A program made the translations under genes and the position numbers. This document shows positions 1-7,961 of a stretch of 41,620 nt of DNA, piece by piece (positions within the stretch are counted from its first letter, which is position 1; each line of letters opens with the position of its first letter). Location of the stretch: assembly GCA_937941765.1 (NCBI GenBank), contig CALDGQ010000020.1:1-41620 (forward strand). Direction: 5' to 3'. The stretch is from an uncultured Saprospiraceae bacterium. GTDB taxonomy: Bacteria; Bacteroidota; Bacteroidia; Chitinophagales; Saprospiraceae. The notes beneath the pieces were generated by a model, which had not been told where the DNA came from, searched no databases, and saw only the letters and a list, made by a program, of their open reading frames with translations.

Positions 1-913
1 TTTCTATTGTTACAATTTCCTTTTCCTTAACACCTGCGTCTAACAATTGATTTCTCAAAATCGGATGAGGGTCTTGTTTTTTATCTTCTTCTAAATCATC
101 ACGATACCACTCCATTCTGACACCAGATGTATGATGATTTAATAACGGAACAGTTGCATGCACTAAAAATGGACGACGTTCTTTTCTAATTTTCTTGACC
201 ACTTTTTCCAATGTCAAATAGCAAGTTGTAAAATCACTTCCATCTATCGTCACTGCCTCTAAGCCACCAAATCCTTGTGCATATTCGTAAGCATTCATTG
301 CACGAATCTCATCTGCACTTGCTGAAATATCCCACTCGTTGTCTTGTACTAAATATAAGATCGGAAATTGTTTCAAGCCAGCCATTTGAAATGCTTCTGC
401 TACTTCTCCTTCTGTTACCGATGCGTCTCCAAGTGAGCAAACCACAATTGGCTTTTCCTTTAAACTTTTATCATCTAAACCTTGTAGTTCTTTATATTGA
501 ATCCCCATAGCGATACCAGTGGTTGGAATCGCTTGCATCCCGGTAGCAGAAGATTGATGTGGAATTTTAGGTTTGTCATCGTCTTTAAGACTTGGGTGCG
601 CATAATAAGTACGACCACCAGAAAACGGATCTTCTTTTTTTGCAAGTAGTTGTAACATTAAATCATACGGCTCCACTCCAATACCTAACAACATACTGTC
701 GTCTCTATAGTAGGGTGCTGCATAATCTTGTCGTTTCAACAACATACCCATTGCAATTTGAATTGCTTCATGACCACGTGAGGTTGCGTGCACATACTTA
801 CCGACTACTTTCATATTTTCCTCATACAGCTCTGTCATACACTTTGCAGTGTGCATCAACTCATATGCTTTGAGTAAAACGGATTTTGATATTTTAGATT
901 TCGTCTTCAACAT
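1..913 (-). CDS. 2-oxoacid dehydrogenase E1 component, alpha part (branched-chain type), 3' end cut by window edge
   Basis: Thiamine-diphosphate dehydrogenase, E1 alpha region, 304 residues visible and still open at position 1. The start is ATG at 911-913, 6 bp after the stop of the upstream gene. The N-terminal part has HATSRGHEAIQIA and PYYRDDSMLLGIG, typical of the E1 alpha substrate/cofactor entry region. The ThDP-binding motif is GDASVTEGEVAEAF followed by LVQDNEWDIS, matching the GDG-x-N pattern with A in place of the third G. Enzymes of this family decarboxylate branched-chain 2-oxoacids (or pyruvate) and pass the acyl group to E2. In Bacteroidota the alpha and beta parts are often fused; the window ends too early to show this. 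It sits at the end of a tight gene string with an enoyl-CoA hydratase of LiuC-like type, which favours a branched-chain role. Exact substrate is inferred, family is clear. Confidence 0.85.
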   Translation of the reverse strand, partial: MLKTKSKISKSVLLKAYELMHTAKCMTELYEENMKVVGKYVHATSRGHEAIQIAMGMLLKRQDYAAPYYRDDSMLLGIGVEPYDLMLQLLAKKEDPFSGGRTYYAHPSLKDDDKPKIPHQSSATGMQAIPTTGIAMGIQYKELQGLDDKSLKEKPIVVCSLGDASVTEGEVAEAFQMAGLKQFPILYLVQDNEWDISASADEIRAMNAYEYAQGFGGLEAVTIDGSDFTTCYLTLEKVVKKIRKERRPFLVHATVPLLNHHTSGVRMEWYRDDLEEDKKQDPHPILRNQLLDAGVKEKEIVTIE

Positions 914-919
914 TTAGTT

Positions 920-1573
920 TTAATTTTTCTTCAATTTCAGACCCAACGATTCTAGATTAACTCCTGGTTCAAATAATTTAGGGTAATTTTCTTTTAATAA
1001 TTTCACAAACAATTCATAAGGCACATCTTCAAAATGTCCATAGTCTTCAATATATTCCATAAATAGATTCTCATCCTTATCATAGGATTGAAATATCGCA
1101 TCATGTTCTCCATCAAATTCCAAAACTTCTACATTCAGTTTTTCACAAAGTGTTTTATTAAATGCAGGAACCACTCTTATCCATTTATTATCAAACATTA
1201 ATTCTACAACTCCATGTGGCACCATGACATTGGTTCCCATAAAAGCTTCGAATTTTTCACTAGCAATATGATTCTTCACTTTTGAAAAACAAATTCTTGC
1301 TGGGATATTATTTCTCCTCAAACACGCTGTTAGCAAAATTGCTTTGTCAACACAATGTCCTTCTGTTCTTTTAAATATATTACTTGCTTTAAAATCTTTT
1401 CTTTTGAGACTTGTTTTATAAGCATTGTATCTCCAATTATCTCTGACACTATTAAAAATGTGAACTGCCTTATCTTTTAGATTTATATGTTTTGATCCTA
1501 AAGCAAGTGCATATTCAGATAAATTCTTCTCATCAAAATCAAGCAGCTCTGTATTTTTCAAAAATAATTCCAT
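920..1573 (-). CDS. transglutaminase-like domain protein
   Basis: 217-residue soluble protein with a transglutaminase/papain-like fold signature. The segment EGHCVDKAILLTACLRRNNI (about 71-90) carries the nucleophile-position Cys74 in a G-H-C context, followed by IPAR. The second block, PHGVVELMFDNKWIRVVPAF, carries His120 before a beta-strand and Trp131. The third residue of the triad, usually Asp in a D-P-T context, is not present: the matching stretch reads VVPAFN. This variant block is also seen in bacterial transglutaminase-like proteins, so activity is possible but unproven. No signal peptide or membrane segment. It lies 5 bp after the hydratase stop and 6 bp before the E1 start, so it is almost surely co-transcribed. 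Cellular role unknown; cleavage or modification of a small peptide or amide is the family-level guess. Confidence 0.75.
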   Translation of the reverse strand: MELFLKNTELLDFDEKNLSEYALALGSKHINLKDKAVHIFNSVRDNWRYNAYKTSLKRKDFKASNIFKRTEGHCVDKAILLTACLRRNNIPARICFSKVKNHIASEKFEAFMGTNVMVPHGVVELMFDNKWIRVVPAFNKTLCEKLNVEVLEFDGEHDAIFQSYDKDENLFMEYIEDYGHFEDVPYELFVKLLKENYPKLFEPGVNLESLGLKLKKN

Positions 1574-1578
1574 CCCAA

Positions 1579-2364
1579 TTAAGCACCTGTCTTAAATTTA
1601 TTAATGGCATTTCTCGTAAAATCAGATAACACTAATTTCCCACTCATTGCTGCACGCTCAGCTAAAAGTTCATCCCAATTTTCGGTGCCTTCCCAGAATA
1701 CTTTTTTCAATAATCGCATTGCTTCAGGGTTAGAATCTACTAACTTATTTGCCAAAGCATTGATCGCTTCATCCATTTCTTCTGCATTTTCATAAACGGC
1801 CGCGTAGAGTCCATTTTCTTTTGCCCACAAAGCATCTTTCCATTCGGTTGCGTTGATAGCTAATTGTGTCATTCCTGCTTTTCCTAATTTTCTTTCACAT
1901 ACAGGACCAACTACAAATGGACCGATACCAATTGCCAATTCACTAAGTTTTACAGACGCATATTTTGTTGCTAAACAATAATCTGTAGAAGCGGCCACAC
2001 CTACTCCACCACCAACTGCTTTTCCTTGGACTCTACCTATAATAAATTTTGGACATTTACGACAGGCATTGATTACGTTCGCAAATCCCATAAAGAATTT
2101 TTTTCCGGTTTCCAGATTATCAATTGAGATTAATTCATCAAAACTGGCACCTGCACAAAAGGTTCTTTCTCCTGCACTTTTTAGGATGATTACTTTGACG
2201 TTCTCGTCTTGACCCGCAGTTGTGATTGAATTGGATAATTCTGCTAATAAATTTCCTGGTAATGAGTTGTGAGATGGATGGTAGAAAGTGATGTTTGCAA
2301 TTCCATTGTTGGAAATTGTGGTTTCTACATAACCCATTTTTGTTTTATCTTGTACTTCTGACAT
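1579..2364 (-). CDS. enoyl-CoA hydratase/isomerase family protein, LiuC-like
   Basis: 261-residue crotonase-fold protein. The CoA/oxyanion-hole motifs are visible: ERTFCAGASFDEL (about 66-78) and RVQGKAVGGGVGVAASTDY (about 113-131). Of the two catalytic glutamates of classical crotonase (Glu144 and Glu164 in rat), the first is replaced by Gly in GGGVGVAAS. The second is kept in KLSELAIGIGPFVVGP. This pattern (GGGVG then SE-x-x-x-G-x-x-P) is that of the 3-methylglutaconyl-CoA hydratase (LiuC/AtuE) subgroup rather than PaaF. It could act in leucine breakdown with the neighbouring 2-oxoacid dehydrogenase, or it could stand in for PaaF as 2,3-dehydroadipyl-CoA hydratase in this paa cluster. The family is certain; the substrate is not. 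Confidence 0.85.
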   Translation of the reverse strand: MSEVQDKTKMGYVETTISNNGIANITFYHPSHNSLPGNLLAELSNSITTAGQDENVKVIILKSAGERTFCAGASFDELISIDNLETGKKFFMGFANVINACRKCPKFIIGRVQGKAVGGGVGVAASTDYCLATKYASVKLSELAIGIGPFVVGPVCERKLGKAGMTQLAINATEWKDALWAKENGLYAAVYENAEEMDEAINALANKLVDSNPEAMRLLKKVFWEGTENWDELLAERAAMSGKLVLSDFTRNAINKFKTGA

Positions 2365-2378
2365 CTTTTTTGTTTTTT

Positions 2379-2425
2379 AGCTTGGGCCGTTGGCCCAAGC
2401 TAATTTGCTTGAGTCCGTTGGACTC
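2379..2425. repeat. double-hairpin intergenic repeat, copy 1
   Basis: Two adjacent perfect hairpins with GTT loops on the plus strand: AGCTTGGGCC/GGCCCAAGCT (2379-2401) and GAGTCC/GGACTC (2411-2425), joined by TAATTTGCTT. Related copies lie at 7780, 29610 and 30870. On the transcribed (minus) strand it ends 15 nt before the start codon of the hydratase gene, so it would be in its 5' leader. Confidence 0.8.
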
Positions 2426-2482
2426 TTTCGTGAGGGACGTGAGTTTGCGTAAAGCGTGCTCCTGTCCGGTTTCTGATAGGAA

Positions 2483-2636
2483 GGTTGCTAACCTCTCCGT
2501 TAATCTTTATCTAATGTTTCTGACATTTTAATCTATTATCGATGAACCTCTCAGAGAGGTCAAACTAAATAATTTGAAATCAAATGTGTAATTCCAAACC
2601 AATTTGTAATTAATACTGTGAACCTCTCGGAGAGGT
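2483..2636. repeat. short palindromes in the hydratase-paaZ intergenic gap
   Basis: The 288-bp gap between paaZ and the hydratase gene holds, besides the double hairpin, a GGTT-gct-AACC hairpin (2483-2493). It also holds two copies of a 15-nt palindrome, ACCTCTC-N-GAGAGGT, at 2546-2560 (centre A) and 2622-2636 (centre G), 76 bp apart. Both are preceded by GA or TGA. They look like remnants of a small repetitive palindromic family. No open reading frame of note is present here. Confidence 0.7.
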
Positions 2637-2652
2637 AACACAAAATAAATAA

Positions 2653-4698
2653 TTAACGCTGGTCTAGTTTCTTCACCATGGTTAAGATGGTCGCAATTGC
2701 TACGGTTTCACCAGTCTCGTCGTAGACATCTACCAGGAATTTTACAATTCCTTTACCTATATCTTCAGGCTCTCTTTTTTCTTGATCGATTTTTTGTTTT
2801 ACAGTGAATCTCACGCCTATTGTTGCGCCAGGATAAACTGGTTTTACAAAACGACATTCTTCGATTCCGTAGTTCAATAACACGGGTCCTTTTTTAGGAT
2901 CAACGAATAAACCAGCTGCTTTTGATAACACATAATACCCGTGTGCAACCTTTCCTTCAAAAATAGTTCCTTCTAAAGAAGTAACATCTACATGGGCATA
3001 AAAGTTGTCTCCTGAAACATTTGCGAAATTGGCAATATCAGCTTCAGTAACGGTATGCTTTGCGGTGATGACTGTTTCACCTACTTCTAGTTCTTCAAAA
3101 TGTTTTCTAAAAACATGAACTGGTTTTTCAATTTGTTCTGCGCCATATTGATATTGATTGGTCACAGCTGTTATCATTGAAGGGTGACCTTGGATTGCAG
3201 TACGTTGCATATAATGTTTTATACCTCGCATACCACCCATTTCTTCTCCTCCACCTGCACGACCTGGACCACCATGAACCAACAGTGGAAGTGGGGAACC
3301 ATGACCAGTACTTTCTTTAGCGCCTTCTTCATTTAGAATTAGAATTCGTCCATGGAAACTTGCAGCACCCATTACAAATTCTTTGGCAATATCTTTATCA
3401 TTGGTTGCGATAGAACAAACGAGTGAACCTTTACCAAGATTCGCTAACTTGATCGCATCTGCTGTATCTTTATATGGAATGATGGTACTCACAGGACCAA
3501 ACGCTTCAATGTTGTGCGTATCTAAATTTTTATGCGGCTTTTTATTCAACAATACAATTGGAGACATGAAAGCGCCTTTCTTTTTGTCAGCACCTACTAC
3601 TTTGAATCTGCTCAAGTTTCCGTAAACTAATTCAGAAGTTTCCATTAATTGCTGAATTCTTTCTTTCACTTCTTCGACTTGTACTTTTCCAGCCAATGCC
3701 CCCATTCGCACACCTTTTACGGAAGGATCACCGATTACGGTTTGAGATAATTGTTTTCCTAATTCTATTTGAACGGCTTCCACTAAATTTTTTGGAACAA
3801 TGACTCTACGAATAGCCGTACATTTCTGACCACACTTTGCAGTCATTTCTTTTCTTACTTCTTTTATAAATAAATCGAATTCTGGAGTACCTGGTTTAGC
3901 ATCTTTTCCTAGAATGGCGCAATTCAAAGAATCGGCTTCCATATTGAACGGCACTGCTTCATTGATGATGCGCGGATGAGCTTTTAACATTCTGCCTGTA
4001 TCAGCAGAGCCTGTAAAAGTCACGACATCTTGAGAAACAACGTGATCTAAAATTCCTCTTGCAGAACCACTGATTAATTGCAATGCACCTTTTGGCAATA
4101 TTCTTGACTTTGCAATTTCTCTGACCATTGCCTCGGTCAAGTAACAGGTCAACGTTGCAGGCTTCACGATTGCTGGAACACCAGCTAACAAGTTGCACGC
4201 AATTTTTTCTAACATTCCCCAAATTGGAAAATTGAATGCATTGATATGAATGGCAACACCTGGTTTCGGTACCATGATATGATGGCCGATGAAGGTTCCA
4301 TTTTTAGAAATGTTTGCTTGTTCACCATCTACATAAAAACTTTCATTAGGGAAGTTTCTACGAAGACTTGCATTTGCAAATAGATTTCCAATTCCACCTT
4401 CAATATCAATCCAACTATCTGCTTTTGTTGCACCAGTTTGATAACTAATTGGATAGAATTTATCTTTTCTTTCAAATAAGTATAATGCCAATTTTTTCAA
4501 CATTCTACCTCGTTCGTGAAAAGTCATTTTTCGCAATGCGGGACCACCGACTTCACGTCCAAAAGTCATCATGTCATTGAAATCCAATCCAGCACTAGTT
4601 GCTTCTCCTATTTCTTCACCTGTAATAGCGTTGAAGAGCGGAGTTCCTTTGCCTTTACCAGCTACCCATTTGCCGAGGGCATAATTCTTTATTTTCAT
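2653..4698 (-). CDS. paaZ: bifunctional oxepin-CoA hydrolase / 3-oxo-5,6-dehydrosuberyl-CoA semialdehyde dehydrogenase
   Basis: 681 residues, the full length of PaaZ (E. coli protein also 681). The protein opens the oxepin-CoA ring and oxidises the resulting aldehyde with NADP in phenylacetate degradation. Residues 1 to about 520 form an aldehyde dehydrogenase domain with INAFNFPIWG (about 152-161), the general-base Glu254 in FNMEADSLNC and the nucleophile Cys293 in KCGQKCTAIRR. These are offset by two from the E. coli residues Glu256 and Cys295. Residues from about 530 to the end form a MaoC-like hotdog (R)-hydratase domain with VSGDNFYAHVD, giving the catalytic Asp564 and His569. Both active sites look intact. 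It is followed by the hydratase gene after a 288-bp repeat-rich gap and preceded by paaY. Confidence 0.96.
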   Translation of the reverse strand: MKIKNYALGKWVAGKGKGTPLFNAITGEEIGEATSAGLDFNDMMTFGREVGGPALRKMTFHERGRMLKKLALYLFERKDKFYPISYQTGATKADSWIDIEGGIGNLFANASLRRNFPNESFYVDGEQANISKNGTFIGHHIMVPKPGVAIHINAFNFPIWGMLEKIACNLLAGVPAIVKPATLTCYLTEAMVREIAKSRILPKGALQLISGSARGILDHVVSQDVVTFTGSADTGRMLKAHPRIINEAVPFNMEADSLNCAILGKDAKPGTPEFDLFIKEVRKEMTAKCGQKCTAIRRVIVPKNLVEAVQIELGKQLSQTVIGDPSVKGVRMGALAGKVQVEEVKERIQQLMETSELVYGNLSRFKVVGADKKKGAFMSPIVLLNKKPHKNLDTHNIEAFGPVSTIIPYKDTADAIKLANLGKGSLVCSIATNDKDIAKEFVMGAASFHGRILILNEEGAKESTGHGSPLPLLVHGGPGRAGGGEEMGGMRGIKHYMQRTAIQGHPSMITAVTNQYQYGAEQIEKPVHVFRKHFEELEVGETVITAKHTVTEADIANFANVSGDNFYAHVDVTSLEGTIFEGKVAHGYYVLSKAAGLFVDPKKGPVLLNYGIEECRFVKPVYPGATIGVRFTVKQKIDQEKREPEDIGKGIVKFLVDVYDETGETVAIATILTMVKKLDQR

Positions 4699-4820
4699 TA
4701 AAATTTCTTTGTAATTCAGTTCGTAATCAAATAGTATTTAGGCAATTGTAGCTGAAAGGAAAGTTTGTTAGCCTCATTGCCGAATAGCTATGCTAATATA
4801 GGGAAAAGAAAGAATTAAAA

Positions 4821-4915
4821 ATTAAAAATGTAAAATTAAAAATAGGACCGTCAATGCGTTTCCACGCGTGAGCTCGCGTATCTAGATCTATTTTTCATTT
4901 TACATTATTTTTAAT
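4821..4915. repeat. long AT-rich inverted repeat overlapping the 3' end of paaY
   Basis: Left arm 4821-4845 and right arm 4888-4915 are reverse complements apart from one mismatch and a 3-nt gap; both run between ATTAAAAAT and AAAAATAG. The 42-nt loop holds a smaller GC-richer palindrome, ACGCG-TGAGCT-CGCGT (4864-4879). The right arm includes the last 21 bases of paaY, so the final residues of PaaY and its stop codon are encoded inside the repeat. It could act as a terminator or 3' stabiliser for paaY mRNA. Confidence 0.75.
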
Positions 4916-5497
4916 CTCATTCCAAGTTTTAAAAAGTTCTTCTTGATCTGGACGATCTTTAGGAATCTCTCTAAGTGGTTCGACTGGACGAAGTGTTCCG
5001 TAATATTCTTTGGGAAAAGTTTGGTACAATTCAGTTCCTTTTGTTTTCCATTTGATCATATCATCTGTAACTTGCTTTATGATTTTCCCGGGATTTCCAA
5101 CAACTAAACTACGTTTTGGAATATTAGCATCTGCTTTGATTAAAGTAAGTGCACCAATGATTGTTTCATCTCCTATAATTGCATTATCCATCACAACGGC
5201 ATTCATCCCTACTAAACAATTCTCTCCGATAGTTGCGCCATGTATAATTGCGCCATGTCCAATATGTGCGGATTTTTTTAACAAGACTTTTACACCTGGA
5301 AACATATGGATGGTACAATTCTCCTGGACATTGCAGCCATCTTCTATGACGACACCACCGATATCTCCTCGGATTGCTGCGAATGGTCCAATGTAGACAT
5401 CTTTGCCAATGATAACATTACCGGTGACATTTGCTTGTGGGTGAACAAATGAAGACTCGTGGATGACTGGTCTGAAACCTTTGTATTCGTAAATCAA
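4895..5497 (-). CDS. paaY: left-handed beta-helix thioesterase/acetyltransferase-like protein PaaY
   Basis: 200 residues, the usual PaaY size. Hexapeptide-repeat protein of the gamma-carbonic-anhydrase family: residues about 10-150 show repeated [LIV]-G-x4 turns such as NVIIGKDVYIGPFAAIRGD. The three metal-binding histidines of the family are visible in NCTIHMFPG and AHIGHGAIIHG. A C-terminal helical tail follows (about 150-200). PaaY is known as a thioesterase that removes dead-end CoA esters (such as ring-hydroxylated phenylacetyl-CoA) formed when the pathway stalls. It lies between the Bax-inhibitor-like gene and paaZ. The gap to paaZ is 196 bp and holds an inverted repeat that overlaps the paaY stop. 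Confidence 0.92.
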   Translation of the reverse strand: MIYEYKGFRPVIHESSFVHPQANVTGNVIIGKDVYIGPFAAIRGDIGGVVIEDGCNVQENCTIHMFPGVKVLLKKSAHIGHGAIIHGATIGENCLVGMNAVVMDNAIIGDETIIGALTLIKADANIPKRSLVVGNPGKIIKQVTDDMIKWKTKGTELYQTFPKEYYGTLRPVEPLREIPKDRPDQEELFKTWNEIKNNVK

Positions 5498-5520
5498 AAT
5501 GGGAATGTTTATATAAAAGT

Positions 5521-5552
5521 AAAGTCCGTTCCTGCAAGCAAGAACGGACTTT
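5521..5552 (-). terminator. rho-independent terminator after the Bax-inhibitor-1 family gene
   Basis: Perfect 11-bp stem AAAGTCCGTTC/GAACGGACTTT with a 10-nt loop. On the minus strand it is followed by a T-rich run (TTTACTTTTATAT). It lies 28 bp past the stop of the 255-residue gene and 24 bp before the start of paaY, so paaY probably has its own promoter or depends on read-through. Confidence 0.85.
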
Positions 5553-5579
5553 AAATTAATAATTTCTTATTATAATTGA

Positions 5580-6347
5580 CTAGTCATTACCAGCAATCTG
5601 AGCTAGTAACCAAACCATTTCGTAGTAGATCCAGATTAGTGTCGCTAATAATCCCATTGCAGAGTACCATTCCATATATTTGGCAGCTTGCATTTTTTCA
5701 CCTTTATCGAAGTTGTCAAAATCAACTAGTAAACGCATTGAAGCAATACCTAGTATAACTGCACTAATTCCAATTCCCATTGCTCCTCCTTGGTGTAAAT
5801 ATGGAACATTCATTCCAAAAAAGCTAAGCACAAAATTCAATAAATAAACCAACATAACTGCTCCAGTTGCCATACCAATTATCGCACGGAATTTATCAGT
5901 TACTTGTATGATGCCTGTTTTGTAAATAAACAACATGGCAAACAATACACCTATTGTTAAACTTAATGCTTGAAAAATAATTCCACCATACGAAGCAGCC
6001 ATATAAGCAGAAAAAGTTCCAATAAATAAACCTTCTAATGCAGCATAAGTTGGCGCTAAATAAGGAGATAAATGTGGTTTCATTCCAGCAAATAATGCAA
6101 CTCCCATTCCACCAAAAATTCCAACATACATTAAAATTGGATTTCCTAAACCGTAACTAAAAACAGTTGTCACTAATAAAATAGCTGCTAAAATAAGCGT
6201 CTTAGTAGTAGCTCCTTGAACTGTCATTACCTCTCCGCGTGTTCCGACCAATTCTCCATCCAACACAGTAGTTGCTGTATTGTTTCTATATTTTTCCTCT
6301 TTCATCATTGGATTTGAGGACTTTGTCAATTTATCTAATTTACTCAT
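5580..6347 (-). CDS. Bax inhibitor-1/YccA family membrane protein
   Basis: 255-residue integral membrane protein with about seven hydrophobic helices. The polar N-terminus (about 1-45) is followed by segments starting near LILAAILLVTTVFSYGLG, ILMYVGIFGGMGVALFAG, YAALEGLFIGTFSAYMA, IIFQALSLTIGVLFAMLFI, IIGMATGAVMLVYLLNFVL and MGIGISAVILGIASMRLLV. The C-terminal hydrophobic stretch is ATLIWIYYEMVWLLAQIAG. The family includes pH-sensitive calcium leak channels (BsYetJ) and FtsH-associated YccA; the role in this organism is unknown. It stands alone between paaJ (198 bp upstream, with a weak terminator) and a strong terminator before paaY. That suggests a separate transcription unit that happens to sit inside the paa locus. 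Confidence 0.88.
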   Translation of the reverse strand: MSKLDKLTKSSNPMMKEEKYRNNTATTVLDGELVGTRGEVMTVQGATTKTLILAAILLVTTVFSYGLGNPILMYVGIFGGMGVALFAGMKPHLSPYLAPTYAALEGLFIGTFSAYMAASYGGIIFQALSLTIGVLFAMLFIYKTGIIQVTDKFRAIIGMATGAVMLVYLLNFVLSFFGMNVPYLHQGGAMGIGISAVILGIASMRLLVDFDNFDKGEKMQAAKYMEWYSAMGLLATLIWIYYEMVWLLAQIAGND

Positions 6348-6490
6348 AATTGATTTTGATTTAAGATTATATCTTTTAGACTAATTTCGATACATACAAG
6401 TAACATAATTTCACTCAAAGATGGTTTACTAAAACTGAATATTTACTCGAAATAAATTATAACTACTTGATTATCAATGAAAAAATTTTA

Positions 6491-6503
6491 GGCTTTGAAA
6501 GCC
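6491..6503 (-). terminator. possible short terminator after paaJ
   Basis: Small hairpin GGCTT-tca-AAGCC on the minus strand followed by TAAAATTTTTT, located 43 bp past the paaJ stop. The stem is only 5 bp, so strength is doubtful. The rest of this 198-bp gap is AT-rich and shows no gene; it must hold the promoter of the Bax-inhibitor-like gene, which I could not place. Confidence 0.45.
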
Positions 6504-6545
6504 GATACTACGATTTTAACACATAATTAAACATATGTACCTCAA

Positions 6546-7760
6546 TTATACCTTCTCAATAATGGTCGCATAACCCTGTCCTACTCCAACACACATCGTC
6601 ACCAACGCGTACTTTTTATTTTGCTCGTGCAATTCTATTGCAGCGGTTTGCAAAATTCTGGTTCCAGACATGCCAAGTGGATGGCCGATGGCGATGCCAC
6701 CACCATTCGGATTGATGCGAGGATCATTGTCAGCAATCTCCCATTGTCTGGTACACGCCAATGCTTGTGCCGCAAATGCTTCGTTGAGTTCGATGATATC
6801 CATGTCTGACATTTTCAATCCAGCTTTTGCGAGTGCTTTGTTAGAAGCTTTGACCGGGCCGATACCCATGATCCGTGGTTCGACTCCTGCAATTGCCGAA
6901 GAAACGATTCTTGCCATTGGTTTTAAACCATGTTGTTTGACAGCTTCACTTGATGCAACCAACATGGCTGCTGCTCCATCATTTAGACCAGATGCATTTC
7001 CAGCTGTAACCGTTCCACCATTTTCCGCTTTTTTAAACGCAGGTCTTAATCTTCCTAAAATCTCAACGGTTGTTGTTGGCCTCAGAAACTCATCTTGTTC
7101 AAAAATAATTGGGTCTTTTCTTCTTTGAGGAATCGACACACTGATTATTTCTTTTGCTAATCGACCAGATTTTCTCGCTACGGCTGCTTTTTGTTGGGAC
7201 CATGCTGCAAATTTGTCTTGATCTTCCCGATTGATGGAATATAGTTCTGCTAAATTTTCAGCAGTACTTCCCATTCCTTCAGTTCCATATAGTTCTTCCA
7301 TTTTTGGATTGATGAATCGCCATCCAAAACTGGAGTCGTGCATTTTTGCATCTCTTCCGAATGCTTTGGATACTTTGGAGATCACCCAAGGCCCTCTGGT
7401 CATATGCTCCATTCCGCCTGAGATAAATAAATCTCCATCTCCTGTTTTGATCGCACGATGTGCATGGATGACGGATGACATTCCTGATGAGCATAATCGA
7501 TTGACAGTTTCACCGGGCACATCAAATGGCACTCCTGCCAATAAAGCTGACATTCTTGCCACGTTGCGATTGTCCTCGCCTGCTTGGTTGGCGCATCCCA
7601 TGATTACTTCGTCGATTATTTTTGGGTCAAATTGAGTATTTCGATTTAGTAATTCTCGTATTGGTATAGCACCGAGATCGTCGCATCGGACTGGTGATAA
7701 GGTACCTCCGAAGTTTCCTATTGGAGTTCGGATTGCGTCTATGATGTAGGATTCTTTCAT
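6546..7760 (-). CDS. paaJ: 3-oxoadipyl-CoA/3-oxo-5,6-dehydrosuberyl-CoA thiolase
   Basis: 404-residue thiolase that cleaves 3-oxoacyl-CoA intermediates of phenylacetate breakdown, releasing acetyl-CoA and finally succinyl-CoA. The whole thiolase active site is present: acylated Cys90 in VNRLCSSGMSSV, His360 in AIGHPLGMSGTR and the proton-donor Cys390 in TMCVGVGQGYA. The N-terminal half also has AGEDNRNVARMSALLAG, typical of the PaaJ/PcaF branch. The start ATG at 7760 follows a 201-bp gap from paaI that carries a double-hairpin repeat ending 19 nt upstream. PcaF of the beta-ketoadipate pathway is the main alternative name, but the paa neighbours favour PaaJ. Confidence 0.93.
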   Translation of the reverse strand: MKESYIIDAIRTPIGNFGGTLSPVRCDDLGAIPIRELLNRNTQFDPKIIDEVIMGCANQAGEDNRNVARMSALLAGVPFDVPGETVNRLCSSGMSSVIHAHRAIKTGDGDLFISGGMEHMTRGPWVISKVSKAFGRDAKMHDSSFGWRFINPKMEELYGTEGMGSTAENLAELYSINREDQDKFAAWSQQKAAVARKSGRLAKEIISVSIPQRRKDPIIFEQDEFLRPTTTVEILGRLRPAFKKAENGGTVTAGNASGLNDGAAAMLVASSEAVKQHGLKPMARIVSSAIAGVEPRIMGIGPVKASNKALAKAGLKMSDMDIIELNEAFAAQALACTRQWEIADNDPRINPNGGGIAIGHPLGMSGTRILQTAAIELHEQNKKYALVTMCVGVGQGYATIIEKV

Positions 7761-7779
7761 ATTTTATTTTTTTCTTTAG

Positions 7780-7826
7780 GCTTGGGGCGCTGCCCTCAAG
7801 CTTATCTGCTTGAACCCTTTGGGCTC
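7780..7826. repeat. double-hairpin intergenic repeat, copy 2
   Basis: Same layout as the copy at 2379: first hairpin GCTTGGGGC/GCCCTCAAGC (7780-7801, one bulge), linker TTATCTGCTT, second hairpin GAACCC-TTT-GGGCTC (7812-7826, one A/C mismatch). It lies between paaI and paaJ, in the leader of paaJ. The DNA on to 7961 holds further degenerate GTACGTGAAC / TTCGCGAAC-like palindromic scraps and no gene. Confidence 0.75.
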
Positions 7827-7961
7827 GATCTTTATTGGTGAGCTGGTGGGGTTGTGAGCTTATGAGTACGTGAACCTAGGATTTGTGAATTCGCGAACTT
7901 CCTTTATTTACGCGAATTTACTAGAATAGATTTAAGAGATATAATTAATAGTCTTGAAAAA

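Noticed and set aside
1..913. Formylmethanofuran dehydrogenase label often given to such E1 proteins in databases
   Set aside because: The GD-x-N thiamine motif and HATSRGHEA block are those of 2-oxoacid dehydrogenase E1.
5010..5396. 128-residue open frame on the plus strand
   Set aside because: It is antisense to paaY, whose hexapeptide repeats are clear, and has no recognisable features.
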